Origin: a bacterium UBP12_UBA5184
Lineage (GTDB): Bacteria; Vulcanimicrobiota; Vulcanimicrobiia; Vulcanimicrobiales; Vulcanimicrobiaceae
Assembly: GCA_002413145.1 (NCBI GenBank)
Contig: DHWK01000156.1
Location: 29,974 to 35,669, forward strand
Direction: 5' to 3'
DNA length: 5,696 nt
In this document: one piece after another, positions 1 to 5,696 of the stretch
How positions within the stretch are numbered: the first letter of the stretch is position 1
How the letters are laid out: each line of letters opens with the position of its first letter
Translations under genes and position numbers: made by a program
The notes under the pieces: model-generated
Told to the model about the DNA's origin: nothing
The model's input: the letters and a program-made list of their open reading frames with translations, nothing else
Database searches by the model: none

Positions 1-170
1 TCGACGATCTGCTCGCGACCGGCGGCACCGCAGCCGCGACGGCGCGCCTCCTCGAACGCCTCGGCGCCGAGATCGTCGGCTTCGCGTTTTTGATCGAGCT
101 ATCGTTCCTCGACGGCCGCTCGACGCTCGAAGGCCTCGGCCACGAAGTCACGAGTTTCATAACCTACTGA
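1..170 (+). CDS. apt: Adenine phosphoribosyltransferase, C-terminal fragment
   Basis: This is the 3' end of a gene that starts before the window; the reading frame begins with the codon at 3-5 and ends at TGA 168-170, leaving 55 visible residues. The first visible residues, DDLLATGGTAAAT, match the PRPP-binding loop of type I phosphoribosyltransferases. The following GAEIVGFAFLIELSFLDGR and a C-terminus ending in FITY are typical of Apt. The enzyme is cytosolic and converts adenine plus PRPP to AMP and pyrophosphate in purine salvage. The next gene on the same strand, 53 bases on, is a Rel-type (p)ppGpp enzyme. Apt-rel linkage is known from Bacillus and Streptomyces, which supports both calls and suggests one transcript. 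No defect is visible in the part shown. Confidence 0.93.
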   Translation, partial: DDLLATGGTAAATARLLERLGAEIVGFAFLIELSFLDGRSTLEGLGHEVTSFITY

Positions 171-173
171 GGC

Positions 174-188
174 AGGGGGTTCCCCCCT
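174..188 (+). repeat. Short G/C-tract inverted repeat in the apt-rel gap
   Basis: In the 53-base gap between apt and rel, AGGGGG (174-179) can pair with CCCCCT (183-188) around a three-base loop; because there are six C residues the pairing can also shift by one. It starts four bases after the apt stop codon. No T-run follows it, so it does not look like an intrinsic terminator. It may be a small leader hairpin upstream of rel that pauses or partly attenuates transcription or protects the mRNA end, or it may be chance. Its position makes it worth recording, but function is inferred only. Confidence 0.35.
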
Positions 189-223
189 AGGTCCACCTGT
201 GGCAGAATAGGCGGAATACACCT

Positions 224-2404
224 ATGCTGGCCACCGCGCACCTCGACGAGCTGACCGCACGCGTCCAGTCGTACGACCCGACTGTAGATGCCGCGTTGCT
301 GCGCGCCGCCTACGAAGTCGCCGACAAAGCCCACGAGGGCCAGCTGCGGGCCTCCGGAGAGTCGTACATCGAGCATCCCCTGGCGGTCGCGCGGGTGCTC
401 GCCGAGATGGAGATGGACGTCGCGACGATCGCCGCCGCGATCCTCCACGACGTCGTCGAAGATACCTCGATCACCGCCGAGCAGGTGAGCGAGAAGTTCG
501 GGCCCGAGATCGCGCAGCTCGTCGACGGCGTCACCAAGCTGACACGCATCCCCTACCAGACCAAAGAAGACGCGCAGGTCGAAAACCTTCGCAAGATGTT
601 TATGGCGATGGCCAAAGACATCCGCGTCATCATCATCAAGCTCGCCGATCGCCTGCACAACATGCGCACCCTGGCGAGTCTGCCGGCGGAAAAACAAGAA
701 GCGATCGCGCGCGAGACGATCGAGATCTACGCGCCGATCGCGCACCGCCTCGGCATCTGGAAGGTCAAGTGGGACCTCGAAGACCTCTCGCTGCGTCACC
801 TCGACTCGAAAGCCTATAACGACATCGCCGATCGCGTCGCGAAGAAACGCACCGAACGCGAAGCGGCCGTCAACGCGACGATCGCGGAGCTTCGAACGAA
901 CTTCGAACGCATCGGCGTCAAAGCCGAGGTTACCGGTCGTCCTAAGCACTTCTATTCGATCTACGAGAAGATGCGTAAGGGCCGCGACTTCTCGACCATC
1001 TACGATCTGACGGCCGTCCGCGTCATCGTCGATTCGGTCAAGGATTGCTACGGCGCGCTGGGCGCGGTCCACTCGGTCTGGAAGCCGATCCCGGGCCGCT
1101 TCAAAGATTACATCGCGATGCCCAAGCCCAACGGTTACCAGTCGTTGCATACGACCGTCGTCGGCCCCGGCGGCGATCCGATCGAAATTCAAATCCGGAC
1201 CGTCGAGATGCATCGCGTCAGCGAATACGGCGTCGCGGCGCACTGGCGTTACAAAGAAGGCGGCAAGGTCGACGACTTCGAGAAGAAGTTGACCTGGCTG
1301 CGCTCGCTGCTGGAGACGCAAAGCGAGGTCAGCGACTCGCGCGCCTTCATGGAGAACCTGAAGCTCGACCTCTTCGAGAACCAGGTCTTCATCTTTTCGC
1401 CGAAGGCCGACGTCTATTCGCTCGCGGCCGGCTCGACGCCGCTGGACTTCGCCTATCAGGTCCATACCGACATCGGCCACCATTGCGTCGGCGCCAAGGT
1501 CAACGGCAAGATCGTCCCGCTCGACTACAAGCTGCGCAACGGCGACATCTGCGAAGTCCTGGTCAACAAATCATCGCGCCCGTCACTGGATTGGATCACG
1601 ATCGTCCACACCGGGAGCGCGAAGCACAAGATCAAACAGTGGTTTCGCAAGGAACGCAAGCACGAGAACGTCGTGCTCGGACAAGAGTCGGTCGAACGCG
1701 AACTCGCCCGCGAGCATCTGCGACCCGACCTGGCGCGTGGAGACCTCATCGAGAAGATCGCCAAGCGGATGAATCACGCCAAGGCGACGGACCTCTTCGC
1801 CGCCATCGGCTTCGGCGACACCTCGGCGGTCACGATCGTGCAGCGCATCAAGGACGAAATGAAGGCTTCGAACATCGTCGAGCTTTCGACCTTGCAGCGC
1901 GTCGCGCCGCCGGCGCCGGTGCGGCGTCCCGCGCGCAACGCGAGCGGCATTCGGATCGCCGGCGTCGACGACGTCCTGGTGCGCGTCTCGAAATGCTGCA
2001 GCCCCGTTCCGGGCGATCCGATCATGGGCTACGTGACGATCGGCAAGGGCGTATCGGTCCATCGCGCCGACTGCCCCAACGTGGCGTACATGGCAGCCTC
2101 TCCCGAACGGATTCTCCAGGCGTCCTGGATCGAGAGCACCGAGCACACCCACGCGGTCGACGTCGAGGTCGAAGCCGACGACCGTTCGGGGTTGCTGCAA
2201 GACGTGATGGCGGCGTGCGCGGAGTACAAGACCAACGCCTCGTCGGTCACGGCGCGCGTCAAGCGCGACCGGACGGCGGTGATCAGCCTTACGCTCGAGA
2301 TCGCCAACCTCGTGCATCTGCACAAAGTGCTGGAGAAGCTCCGCGCCATCGCGGACGTGCGCTCGGTTTACCGGGTCACCAAGCGCGAAGCCAAGAGCGG
2401 CTAG
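224..2404 (+). CDS. rel: Bifunctional (p)ppGpp synthetase/hydrolase, RelA/SpoT (Rel) type
   Basis: This cytosolic stringent-response enzyme makes (p)ppGpp from ATP and GTP/GDP and also hydrolyses it. At 726 residues it is full length for a long Rel protein. The N-terminal hydrolase HD domain keeps His51, the HDVVED motif (75-80) and ADRLHNMRTL (141-150). The synthetase domain (about 235-345) keeps RFKD (292-295), PKPNGYQSLHT (300-310) and EIQIRT (321-326). RXKD, in place of the EXDD of synthetase-only RelA, is the form reported for bifunctional enzymes. The regulatory half has a TGS domain (about 388-447), a helical region, a zinc-finger-like region with CC (591-592), His613 and Cys617, and a C-terminal ACT domain (about 644-719). 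All catalytic signatures are intact, so both activities are expected. The ATG at 224 puts the HD domain at the usual distance from the N-terminus and has a modest AGGCGGA ribosome-binding sequence at 209-215. The gene follows apt and ends tail-to-tail with the amidohydrolase, sharing a CTAG. Confidence 0.97.
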   Translation: MLATAHLDELTARVQSYDPTVDAALLRAAYEVADKAHEGQLRASGESYIEHPLAVARVLAEMEMDVATIAAAILHDVVEDTSITAEQVSEKFGPEIAQLVDGVTKLTRIPYQTKEDAQVENLRKMFMAMAKDIRVIIIKLADRLHNMRTLASLPAEKQEAIARETIEIYAPIAHRLGIWKVKWDLEDLSLRHLDSKAYNDIADRVAKKRTEREAAVNATIAELRTNFERIGVKAEVTGRPKHFYSIYEKMRKGRDFSTIYDLTAVRVIVDSVKDCYGALGAVHSVWKPIPGRFKDYIAMPKPNGYQSLHTTVVGPGGDPIEIQIRTVEMHRVSEYGVAAHWRYKEGGKVDDFEKKLTWLRSLLETQSEVSDSRAFMENLKLDLFENQVFIFSPKADVYSLAAGSTPLDFAYQVHTDIGHHCVGAKVNGKIVPLDYKLRNGDICEVLVNKSSRPSLDWITIVHTGSAKHKIKQWFRKERKHENVVLGQESVERELAREHLRPDLARGDLIEKIAKRMNHAKATDLFAAIGFGDTSAVTIVQRIKDEMKASNIVELSTLQRVAPPAPVRRPARNASGIRIAGVDDVLVRVSKCCSPVPGDPIMGYVTIGKGVSVHRADCPNVAYMAASPERILQASWIESTEHTHAVDVEVEADDRSGLLQDVMAACAEYKTNASSVTARVKRDRTAVISLTLEIANLVHLHKVLEKLRAIADVRSVYRVTKREAKSG

Positions 2405-3684
2405 CCCGCCGGGACCTCTGACGCTTTTGCGGAGAGCTCGTCTCTGACGATGCGGCCCGCTTTGAGGATGAACGGCAACGATTCGTGACGCTCGAGGAGC
2501 GCGATATCTTCGAGCGGGTTGCCGTCGACGACCAATAGGTCGGCGATCGCTCCGGGTGCGATCGTGCCGAGCTTTCCCTGCTGCTGCAGGAGTTCGGCGT
2601 TGATCGACGTCGCCGAGCGCAGAACGTCGAGCGGAGCCTGAACCTTCGCGCGCAGGACGAATTCGTGCGATTGGTGGCGGTGCAGGTCGCCGAGCAAGTC
2701 GGTTCCGAATCCGAGGCGTACGCCGGCCTCGTGGCAGTACGCGACGGCTTGGAGTCCCGCGCCCTCGACTTCCCTGAGCTTGGCGAGGCTCTGCGGAAGA
2801 AGGCCTTCGTTGCTGCCGCGCATCGCGTCGTACGTGACCAGCGTCGGATCGACGAAGGCCCCTCGATCGGCGACGAACTTCGCGGTCTCGCGATCGATCA
2901 GGTTCGCGTGCTCGATCGAGCGAACGCCGAGCGCGACGGAGCGGCGAATGCTGCGTGCGGTATATGCGTGCGCCAGCACGTAGGCCCGGCGCGTCGCCGC
3001 CTCCTCGACCGCGGCGCGGATCTCGTCGTCGGAAAACTGGTCCATCCAGATGGGATCGGTCGGCGAGACGACTCCGCCCGAGACGAAGATCTTGATCTGA
3101 TGCGCGCCGCGCCGGAGTTCTTCGCGGGCCGCGAGCCGCACCGCGTCGGCTCCATCGACGATCTGGGTGAGGCCTAGACTGTTGCAGCCGCACGCAGCGT
3201 CGGCATCCCGCATATCGCCGTGACCGCCGGTCTGCGTCAACGCCTTCCCGCCGAAGAAGATGCGCGGGCCGTCGATCAGGCCTTCGTCGACGGCGCGGGC
3301 CAAACCCGAATCCGCACCGGCCGCGTCCCGGACCGTCGTGAAGCCGCGTCGCAGCGCGTTTTCGAGCAGCGGTCGCGCGCGGTGCGCGCGCAGTACCGGA
3401 TGGGTTGCGTCGATCTCGCTCACCGAGCGGCTCGTCGCGTAGGCGTGAAAATGCGCGTCGATCAGACCCGGCATGAGCGTCCGTCCGCCGACGTCGATGC
3501 GGCGGGCGTGATCGACCGCGAGCGCTCGCGTCGAAACGTCGACGATCGCACCGTCGCGGATGAGGACGTCGCCGTGGGCGAGTTCGGCTTTCGCGCCGTC
3601 GAAGATCTGGGCGTTCGCGAGCAGCAGGCCGCCGGCCGAATTCGGCGTAACGTCCGACCCGAGTGAATGCGCGTGCGGCGGCAT
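2401..3684 (-). CDS. Metal-dependent amidohydrolase, Xaa-Pro dipeptidase / imidazolonepropionase-like group
   Basis: A 427-residue enzyme of the amidohydrolase superfamily. A short N-terminal beta domain (about 20-70) leads into the TIM barrel. Visible metal ligands are the HxH pair His78/His80 in LIDAHFHA, Lys198 in QIKIFVSGG (the likely carboxylated bridging lysine), His239 in LAHAYT, His259 in SIEHAN and Asp329 in FGTDLLGD. A TQTGGHGD motif (about 150-157) is typical of the subgroup annotated as Xaa-Pro dipeptidases; characterised relatives include carboxypeptidases that cut dipeptides ending in Arg or Lys. The substrate cannot be read from the sequence, so a dipeptidase or other cyclic or linear amide hydrolase is possible. 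There is no signal peptide, so it is probably cytosolic. The ATG at 3684 is preferred: GAGAAG lies 8 bases upstream, and no ATG, GTG or TTG occurs before the conserved region. Its 5' end overlaps the divergent SGNH gene and its stop shares CTAG with rel. Confidence 0.9.
   Translation of the reverse strand: MPPHAHSLGSDVTPNSAGGLLLANAQIFDGAKAELAHGDVLIRDGAIVDVSTRALAVDHARRIDVGGRTLMPGLIDAHFHAYATSRSVSEIDATHPVLRAHRARPLLENALRRGFTTVRDAAGADSGLARAVDEGLIDGPRIFFGGKALTQTGGHGDMRDADAACGCNSLGLTQIVDGADAVRLAAREELRRGAHQIKIFVSGGVVSPTDPIWMDQFSDDEIRAAVEEAATRRAYVLAHAYTARSIRRSVALGVRSIEHANLIDRETAKFVADRGAFVDPTLVTYDAMRGSNEGLLPQSLAKLREVEGAGLQAVAYCHEAGVRLGFGTDLLGDLHRHQSHEFVLRAKVQAPLDVLRSATSINAELLQQQGKLGTIAPGAIADLLVVDGNPLEDIALLERHESLPFILKAGRIVRDELSAKASEVPAG
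3635..3646. repeat. Perfect 12-bp palindrome near the divergent gene starts
   Basis: GCCGAATTCGGC is a perfect 12-base palindrome centred about 22 bases upstream of the GTG start of the SGNH hydrolase and inside the first codons (about 14-18) of the amidohydrolase. This is where an operator controlling the rightward gene could sit. However, one or two perfect 12-bp palindromes are expected by chance in a window this long, and the sequence is also constrained by coding. Regulatory function is only a possibility. Confidence 0.2.
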
Positions 3685-4391
3685 GTGCCGTGCTTCTCAC
3701 GCTCGGGACGCCCAGTCCTTCGCCGGCCCAATCGGCTCCGCACGTTCTGTACGAAAGCGAGCAGGCTGATGCGGAACGCTGGTATGCGCTGCATCGCTCG
3801 TATGTCGCGCGCGCTCGCGCGGGCAACGTGCCGCTCCTATTTCTCGGCGATTCGCTAATGTACGGCTGGCTCGTCGACGGCATCGCGAGTTGGAAAGCTG
3901 CCTTCGTCCCGCTCGGGGCTGAGGATTTCGGGATCGGCGGCGACCGTACGAGCGACATCGTGTGGCGCATCCGCCACGGCGAACTCGACGGGATCTCGCC
4001 GCGGCTGGCGGTGCTCTCGATCGGAACCAACGATTTAGGCCAGGGTCGCGGGGTCGATGCGACGGTCGCCGGCGTCGCTGCCTGCCTGCGCGCGATTCAC
4101 CTGAAGCTTCCCGAGACGAGGGTCGTCTTGATCGGGATCTTGCCGCGCGGGGGCGGCCCCTCCGAGCCGATACGGCGCGCGGTCGCCGCCGCCAACGCGC
4201 GGCTTGCGAGGCTCGCCGACGGCAAACGCGTGCTCTACTACGATTCGGGCGCGACGTTCATCGCGCCCGGCGGGACGCTGCGGCCCGAGCTGTACCACCG
4301 AGACCGCTTGCACCTATCGGGCGGCGGTTACCGCGCCTGGGCGGGCGTGTTGCGTCCGAAGGTCGCCGCGCTTATGCGCCCGTCTTCGTAA
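3663..4391 (+). CDS. Exported SGNH/GDSL-family hydrolase (esterase-like)
   Basis: A 242-residue serine hydrolase of the SGNH superfamily with all four blocks: FLGDS with the nucleophile Ser64, FGIGGD with the oxyanion-hole glycine near 92-93, IGTND with Asn123, and DRLH with Asp214 and His217. The stretch from FGIGGDRTSD through GTND resembles the platelet-activating-factor acetylhydrolase beta/gamma-like branch, whose members are mostly esterases or acetylhydrolases; the actual ester substrate is unknown. The N-terminus (Met, Asn, Ala, Arg, then an Ala/Leu-rich core and a Pro/Ser-Ala-Gln-Ser-Ala region) looks like a short Sec signal peptide with cleavage around residues 22-25, so an extracytoplasmic location is inferred. 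The GTG at 3663 is the most upstream possible start, since an in-frame TAA lies at 3648-3650. It has no clear Shine-Dalgarno. The only nearby alternative, GTG 3690, would remove the signal n-region. The gene overlaps its neighbours by 22 bases at the 5' end and 20 at the 3' end. Confidence 0.9.
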   Translation: MNARAAACAVLLTLGTPSPSPAQSAPHVLYESEQADAERWYALHRSYVARARAGNVPLLFLGDSLMYGWLVDGIASWKAAFVPLGAEDFGIGGDRTSDIVWRIRHGELDGISPRLAVLSIGTNDLGQGRGVDATVAGVAACLRAIHLKLPETRVVLIGILPRGGGPSEPIRRAVAAANARLARLADGKRVLYYDSGATFIAPGGTLRPELYHRDRLHLSGGGYRAWAGVLRPKVAALMRPSS

Positions 4392-5343
4392 AGTCCGAGG
4401 GAATCTGGAAGATCGCATCGTCGCTGCGCACCGAGGCGATGTGGCCGTGCTGGGTCGAGATCGCGAAACTGCCCCTCTGACCGCCGCGGCCTTGGCCGCT
4501 CATCGTTACGACGCTAAACATCGAGAACCGATTCTGCGGCAGGCTCGGTCCGCTCGAGGTCATGCTGAAACGCGAATCTTTGCCGCTCAGCGCCATCGCG
4601 CGCATGAGCGCCGCGTATTGCCCCATCCCCGCCGCCGCCGGTCCTTGCGCGCCGAGCACCCCGGCGGTGGGGCAACTGAGCGAGACGCGAGACATCTTGG
4701 CGAGATATTCGGTGATGGCCATGTTGGACGTCCCGCTCTCGCCGTTCGGCCGCGTGACGGTCATGACGACGTTGGACTGGTACGCGTCGGTCGGAACGCC
4801 GGCGACGCTGCGCGGTCCGAGGGCTTGGGTGCTAAGCGCGACTGCGATCTTCGAGCCGTCGTCGTTCGTGCTCGGCGCGCCGCCGCTGGGACGACCGCGT
4901 CCGCTCGACGCGCCGCTCGGCATCGGGTGATCCATCGAATCGAGGGTGTACGTCTTGTTCTTGAGGTCGAGTTTGGCGATCGTCCGCGCCGCGCAATCGG
5001 TGATGGTCGCCTGTTGCATCGCCGGATAATCGACGCGCTCTTTCGAGCCGGCGACGTAGCGCCGCATCGCGAGCCCGGTCTTGAACATCGACATCGCGCC
5101 CGCCGCCTGTTGCATCGCCGCCGTGATGCCGCCGAACATCCCGCCCCCGCCCTTGGGCTGGGGCGCCGGTTGCGACGCGGTCTGGAAGTCAGCATCGAAG
5201 TTGCCGGGCTGGAGACCCGAGGCGTCCCCCATCGCGAACTTCATGACTTCCTCGTACGAGATCCCGTTCACCGGCGCGGCCGAGGCCGGCGCGCTGGCGC
5301 CGAGCATCCCACTAAGGGCAAGAAGAACGAGCAGGCGCTTCAT
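4372..5343 (-). CDS. Secreted protein of unknown function, Met/Gly/Ala-rich, possibly DUF4412-like
   Basis: I do not recognise this 323-residue protein with certainty. It begins with a clear Sec signal peptide: Lys-Arg, a Leu-rich core, then Ala-Ser-Ala just before residue 23. After a Pro/Gly-rich linker (about 56-72) and a Met/Ala-rich stretch (about 73-96), the rest looks beta-rich. GSKERVDYPAM (99-109), IAKLDLKNKTYTLD (122-135), LGPRSVAGVPTDAYQ (175-189) and a C-terminal IFQIPSDF (311-318) follow the order of elements in DUF4412-type periplasmic proteins, a LolA-like fold. This is pattern reading, not a confirmed match. A second low-complexity segment, Gly/Ser/Arg-rich, lies at about 143-165. 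There are only two cysteines, Cys117 and Cys224, which could form a disulfide. The ATG start has a strong AGGTGA ribosome-binding site. It lies 68 bases downstream of the RND permease on the same strand, so co-transcription and an envelope role are plausible. Its 3' end overlaps the convergent SGNH gene. Confidence 0.85.
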   Translation of the reverse strand: MKRLLVLLALSGMLGASAPASAAPVNGISYEEVMKFAMGDASGLQPGNFDADFQTASQPAPQPKGGGGMFGGITAAMQQAAGAMSMFKTGLAMRRYVAGSKERVDYPAMQQATITDCAARTIAKLDLKNKTYTLDSMDHPMPSGASSGRGRPSGGAPSTNDDGSKIAVALSTQALGPRSVAGVPTDAYQSNVVMTVTRPNGESGTSNMAITEYLAKMSRVSLSCPTAGVLGAQGPAAAGMGQYAALMRAMALSGKDSRFSMTSSGPSLPQNRFSMFSVVTMSGQGRGGQRGSFAISTQHGHIASVRSDDAIFQIPSDFTKTGA

Positions 5344-5350
5344 CGGTTCG

Positions 5351-5357
5351 TCACCTC
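5351..5357 (-). promoter_or_regulatory. Strong ribosome-binding site of the secreted-protein gene
   Basis: Read on the minus strand, GAGGTGA is followed by seven bases and then the ATG whose first base is 5343. It is the best Shine-Dalgarno match in the window and decides the start of the secreted-protein gene. It lies directly against the 3' arm of the inverted repeat at 5357-5411, sharing one base with it, so folding of that element could influence its exposure. Confidence 0.75.
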
Positions 5358-5411
5358 AAAGAGCAAGTGCGTGAGGTTCGTGTTTTTCGCACTCGGACCG
5401 AAATCTCTTTG
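5357..5411 (-). repeat. Nested inverted repeats filling the RND-to-secreted-gene gap
   Basis: On the minus strand, CAAAGAG (5411-5405), immediately after the RND stop codon, is complementary to CTCTTTG (5363-5357), immediately before the ribosome-binding site of the next gene. Inside it, AGTGCG (5393-5388) pairs with CGCACT (5371-5366) around a 16-base loop. The internal loop between the two stems is asymmetric (11 and 2 bases). There is no T-run after the structure, so it is not an intrinsic terminator. It may be an intercistronic mRNA hairpin that affects processing, stability or translation of the downstream gene. A 7-bp match in so short a gap could also be chance. Confidence 0.4.
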
Positions 5412-5696
5412 CTATTTATAGACACCCGCGGGTTCGCGCTTGGGGACGAGCGGCGGCGGTGGTTTCCGGCCGGGGAAAAGCTTCGGCGGCTTCGCCGTGA
5501 AACGCGACTCGACGTTGCGCACGAGCCAGAGGTAGAGCGTCGGCACGAACAGGAGCGAGAGCATCGTCGAGGTGATCAGGCCGCCGACCACGACGGTTCC
5601 CAGCGGCGCTTGGGTCGAGCTGCCGGCTTCGAGGCCGATCGCGAGCGGCAGCATCCCGCCGATGGTCGCGAAGGTCGTCATGAGAATCGGGCGCAG
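5412..5696 (-). CDS. RND-family efflux permease, C-terminal fragment
   Basis: This is the last 94 codons of a gene whose 5' part lies beyond the right edge of the window; the stop is TAG at 5414-5412. It opens with LRPILMTTFATIGGMLPLAIG, the hallmark segment near the end of AcrB/CusA-type inner-membrane RND permeases. Then come a linker, TQAPLGTVVVGGLITSTMLSLLFVP with the final transmembrane helix, and a cytoplasmic tail rich in Pro, Lys and Arg. Such proteins use the proton gradient to expel drugs, metals or other solutes through a tripartite complex with a periplasmic adaptor and an outer-membrane channel, which implies a two-membrane envelope. The fragment cannot separate hydrophobe/amphiphile (HAE) from heavy-metal (HME) types. 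The adaptor and channel genes are not in the window. The secreted-protein gene follows 68 bases downstream. Confidence 0.93.
   Translation of the reverse strand: MRPILMTTFATIGGMLPLAIGLEAGSSTQAPLGTVVVGGLITSTMLSLLFVPTLYLWLVRNVESRFTAKPPKLFPGRKPPPPLVPKREPAGVYK

Noticed and set aside
164..1483. A 439-codon open frame on the minus strand, antisense to rel.
   Set aside because: It lies almost wholly opposite an intact, motif-complete rel gene. Its translation is Arg/Asp/Val-rich with no recognisable domain, as expected of an antisense frame in GC-rich DNA.
224..2404. Possibility that rel is a synthetase-only or hydrolase-dead variant.
   Set aside because: His51, HDVVED, the ADRLHNMRTL motif, RFKD and EIQIRT are all present, as is the full regulatory half. 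Nothing suggests loss of either activity.
1045..2421. A 458-codon plus-strand frame within rel in another phase.
   Set aside because: It is fully covered by the real rel frame, has Arg-rich composition and shows no independent start signal.
3373..3391. GC-only inverted repeat resembling a hairpin.
   Set aside because: It falls within amidohydrolase codons for an Arg/Ala/His-rich helix, where alternating GC codons produce such symmetry by chance.
3690..3692. GTG as an alternative start of the SGNH hydrolase.
   Set aside because: It would leave no charged n-region and a very short hydrophobic stretch. GTG 3663 gives a coherent signal peptide, though the choice is not certain.
1583..4030. An 815-codon open frame on the minus strand crossing three genes.
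   Set aside because: It overlaps the 3' part of rel, the whole amidohydrolase in another frame, and the start of the SGNH gene. The translation is Arg-rich low complexity. The true genes in those regions carry conserved motifs.
4204..5421. A 405-codon plus-strand open frame opposite the secreted-protein gene.
   Set aside because: The product is Arg/His/Ala-rich with no motif. The minus-strand gene has a signal peptide and a strong ribosome-binding site, so this is a shadow frame.
1..5696. Defence system, toxin-antitoxin, CRISPR or mobile element.
   Set aside because: No direct-repeat array, transposase, integrase, terminal repeats, small paired ORFs or tRNA were seen. Rel here is a long housekeeping enzyme, not a small toxin-like synthetase.

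Overview
The window is a compact, GC-rich bacterial chromosomal segment. It holds six protein-coding genes, two of them cut by the window edges. I see no RNA genes, insertion sequences, CRISPR arrays or origins, and no gene-free stretch longer than 68 bases. No gene fixes the taxon. An apt-rel pair, a large RND pump followed by a secreted protein of its own, and strong GC bias at third codon positions fit a free-living, GC-rich, diderm bacterium. My tentative guess is a soil or environmental lineage such as Eremiobacterota (WPS-2) or Acidobacteria. That is an impression of style and not a demonstrated placement.

Layout, left to right. Bases 1-170 (+) are the C-terminal end of adenine phosphoribosyltransferase (apt). 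After a 53-base gap with a small G/C hairpin comes a complete bifunctional RelA/SpoT-type (p)ppGpp synthetase/hydrolase (rel, 224-2404, +). A metal-dependent amidohydrolase of the Xaa-Pro dipeptidase/imidazolonepropionase-like group (2401-3684, -) converges on rel, and the two stop codons share one CTAG. An exported SGNH/GDSL hydrolase (3663-4391, +) diverges from the amidohydrolase, with overlapping 5' ends. It then converges on a secreted Met/Gly/Ala-rich protein of unknown function (4372-5343, -), with overlapping 3' ends. The last gene (5412-5696, -) is the C-terminus of an RND efflux permease that continues beyond the window.

Functional reading. Apt and Rel both belong to purine nucleotide economy and the stringent response, and their linkage is a known conserved arrangement. 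The RND permease and the secreted protein lie on the same strand 68 bases apart and may be co-transcribed, so the secreted protein may be an envelope accessory. The amidohydrolase and the SGNH hydrolase look like independent scavenging or hydrolytic enzymes. I see no sequence evidence that they act with Rel. The unusual feature is architectural: three successive gene junctions on alternating strands overlap by 4, 22 and 20 bases, leaving no intergenic room for terminators or promoters. The least-understood gene is the secreted protein at 4372-5343. I found no convincing new multi-gene system.
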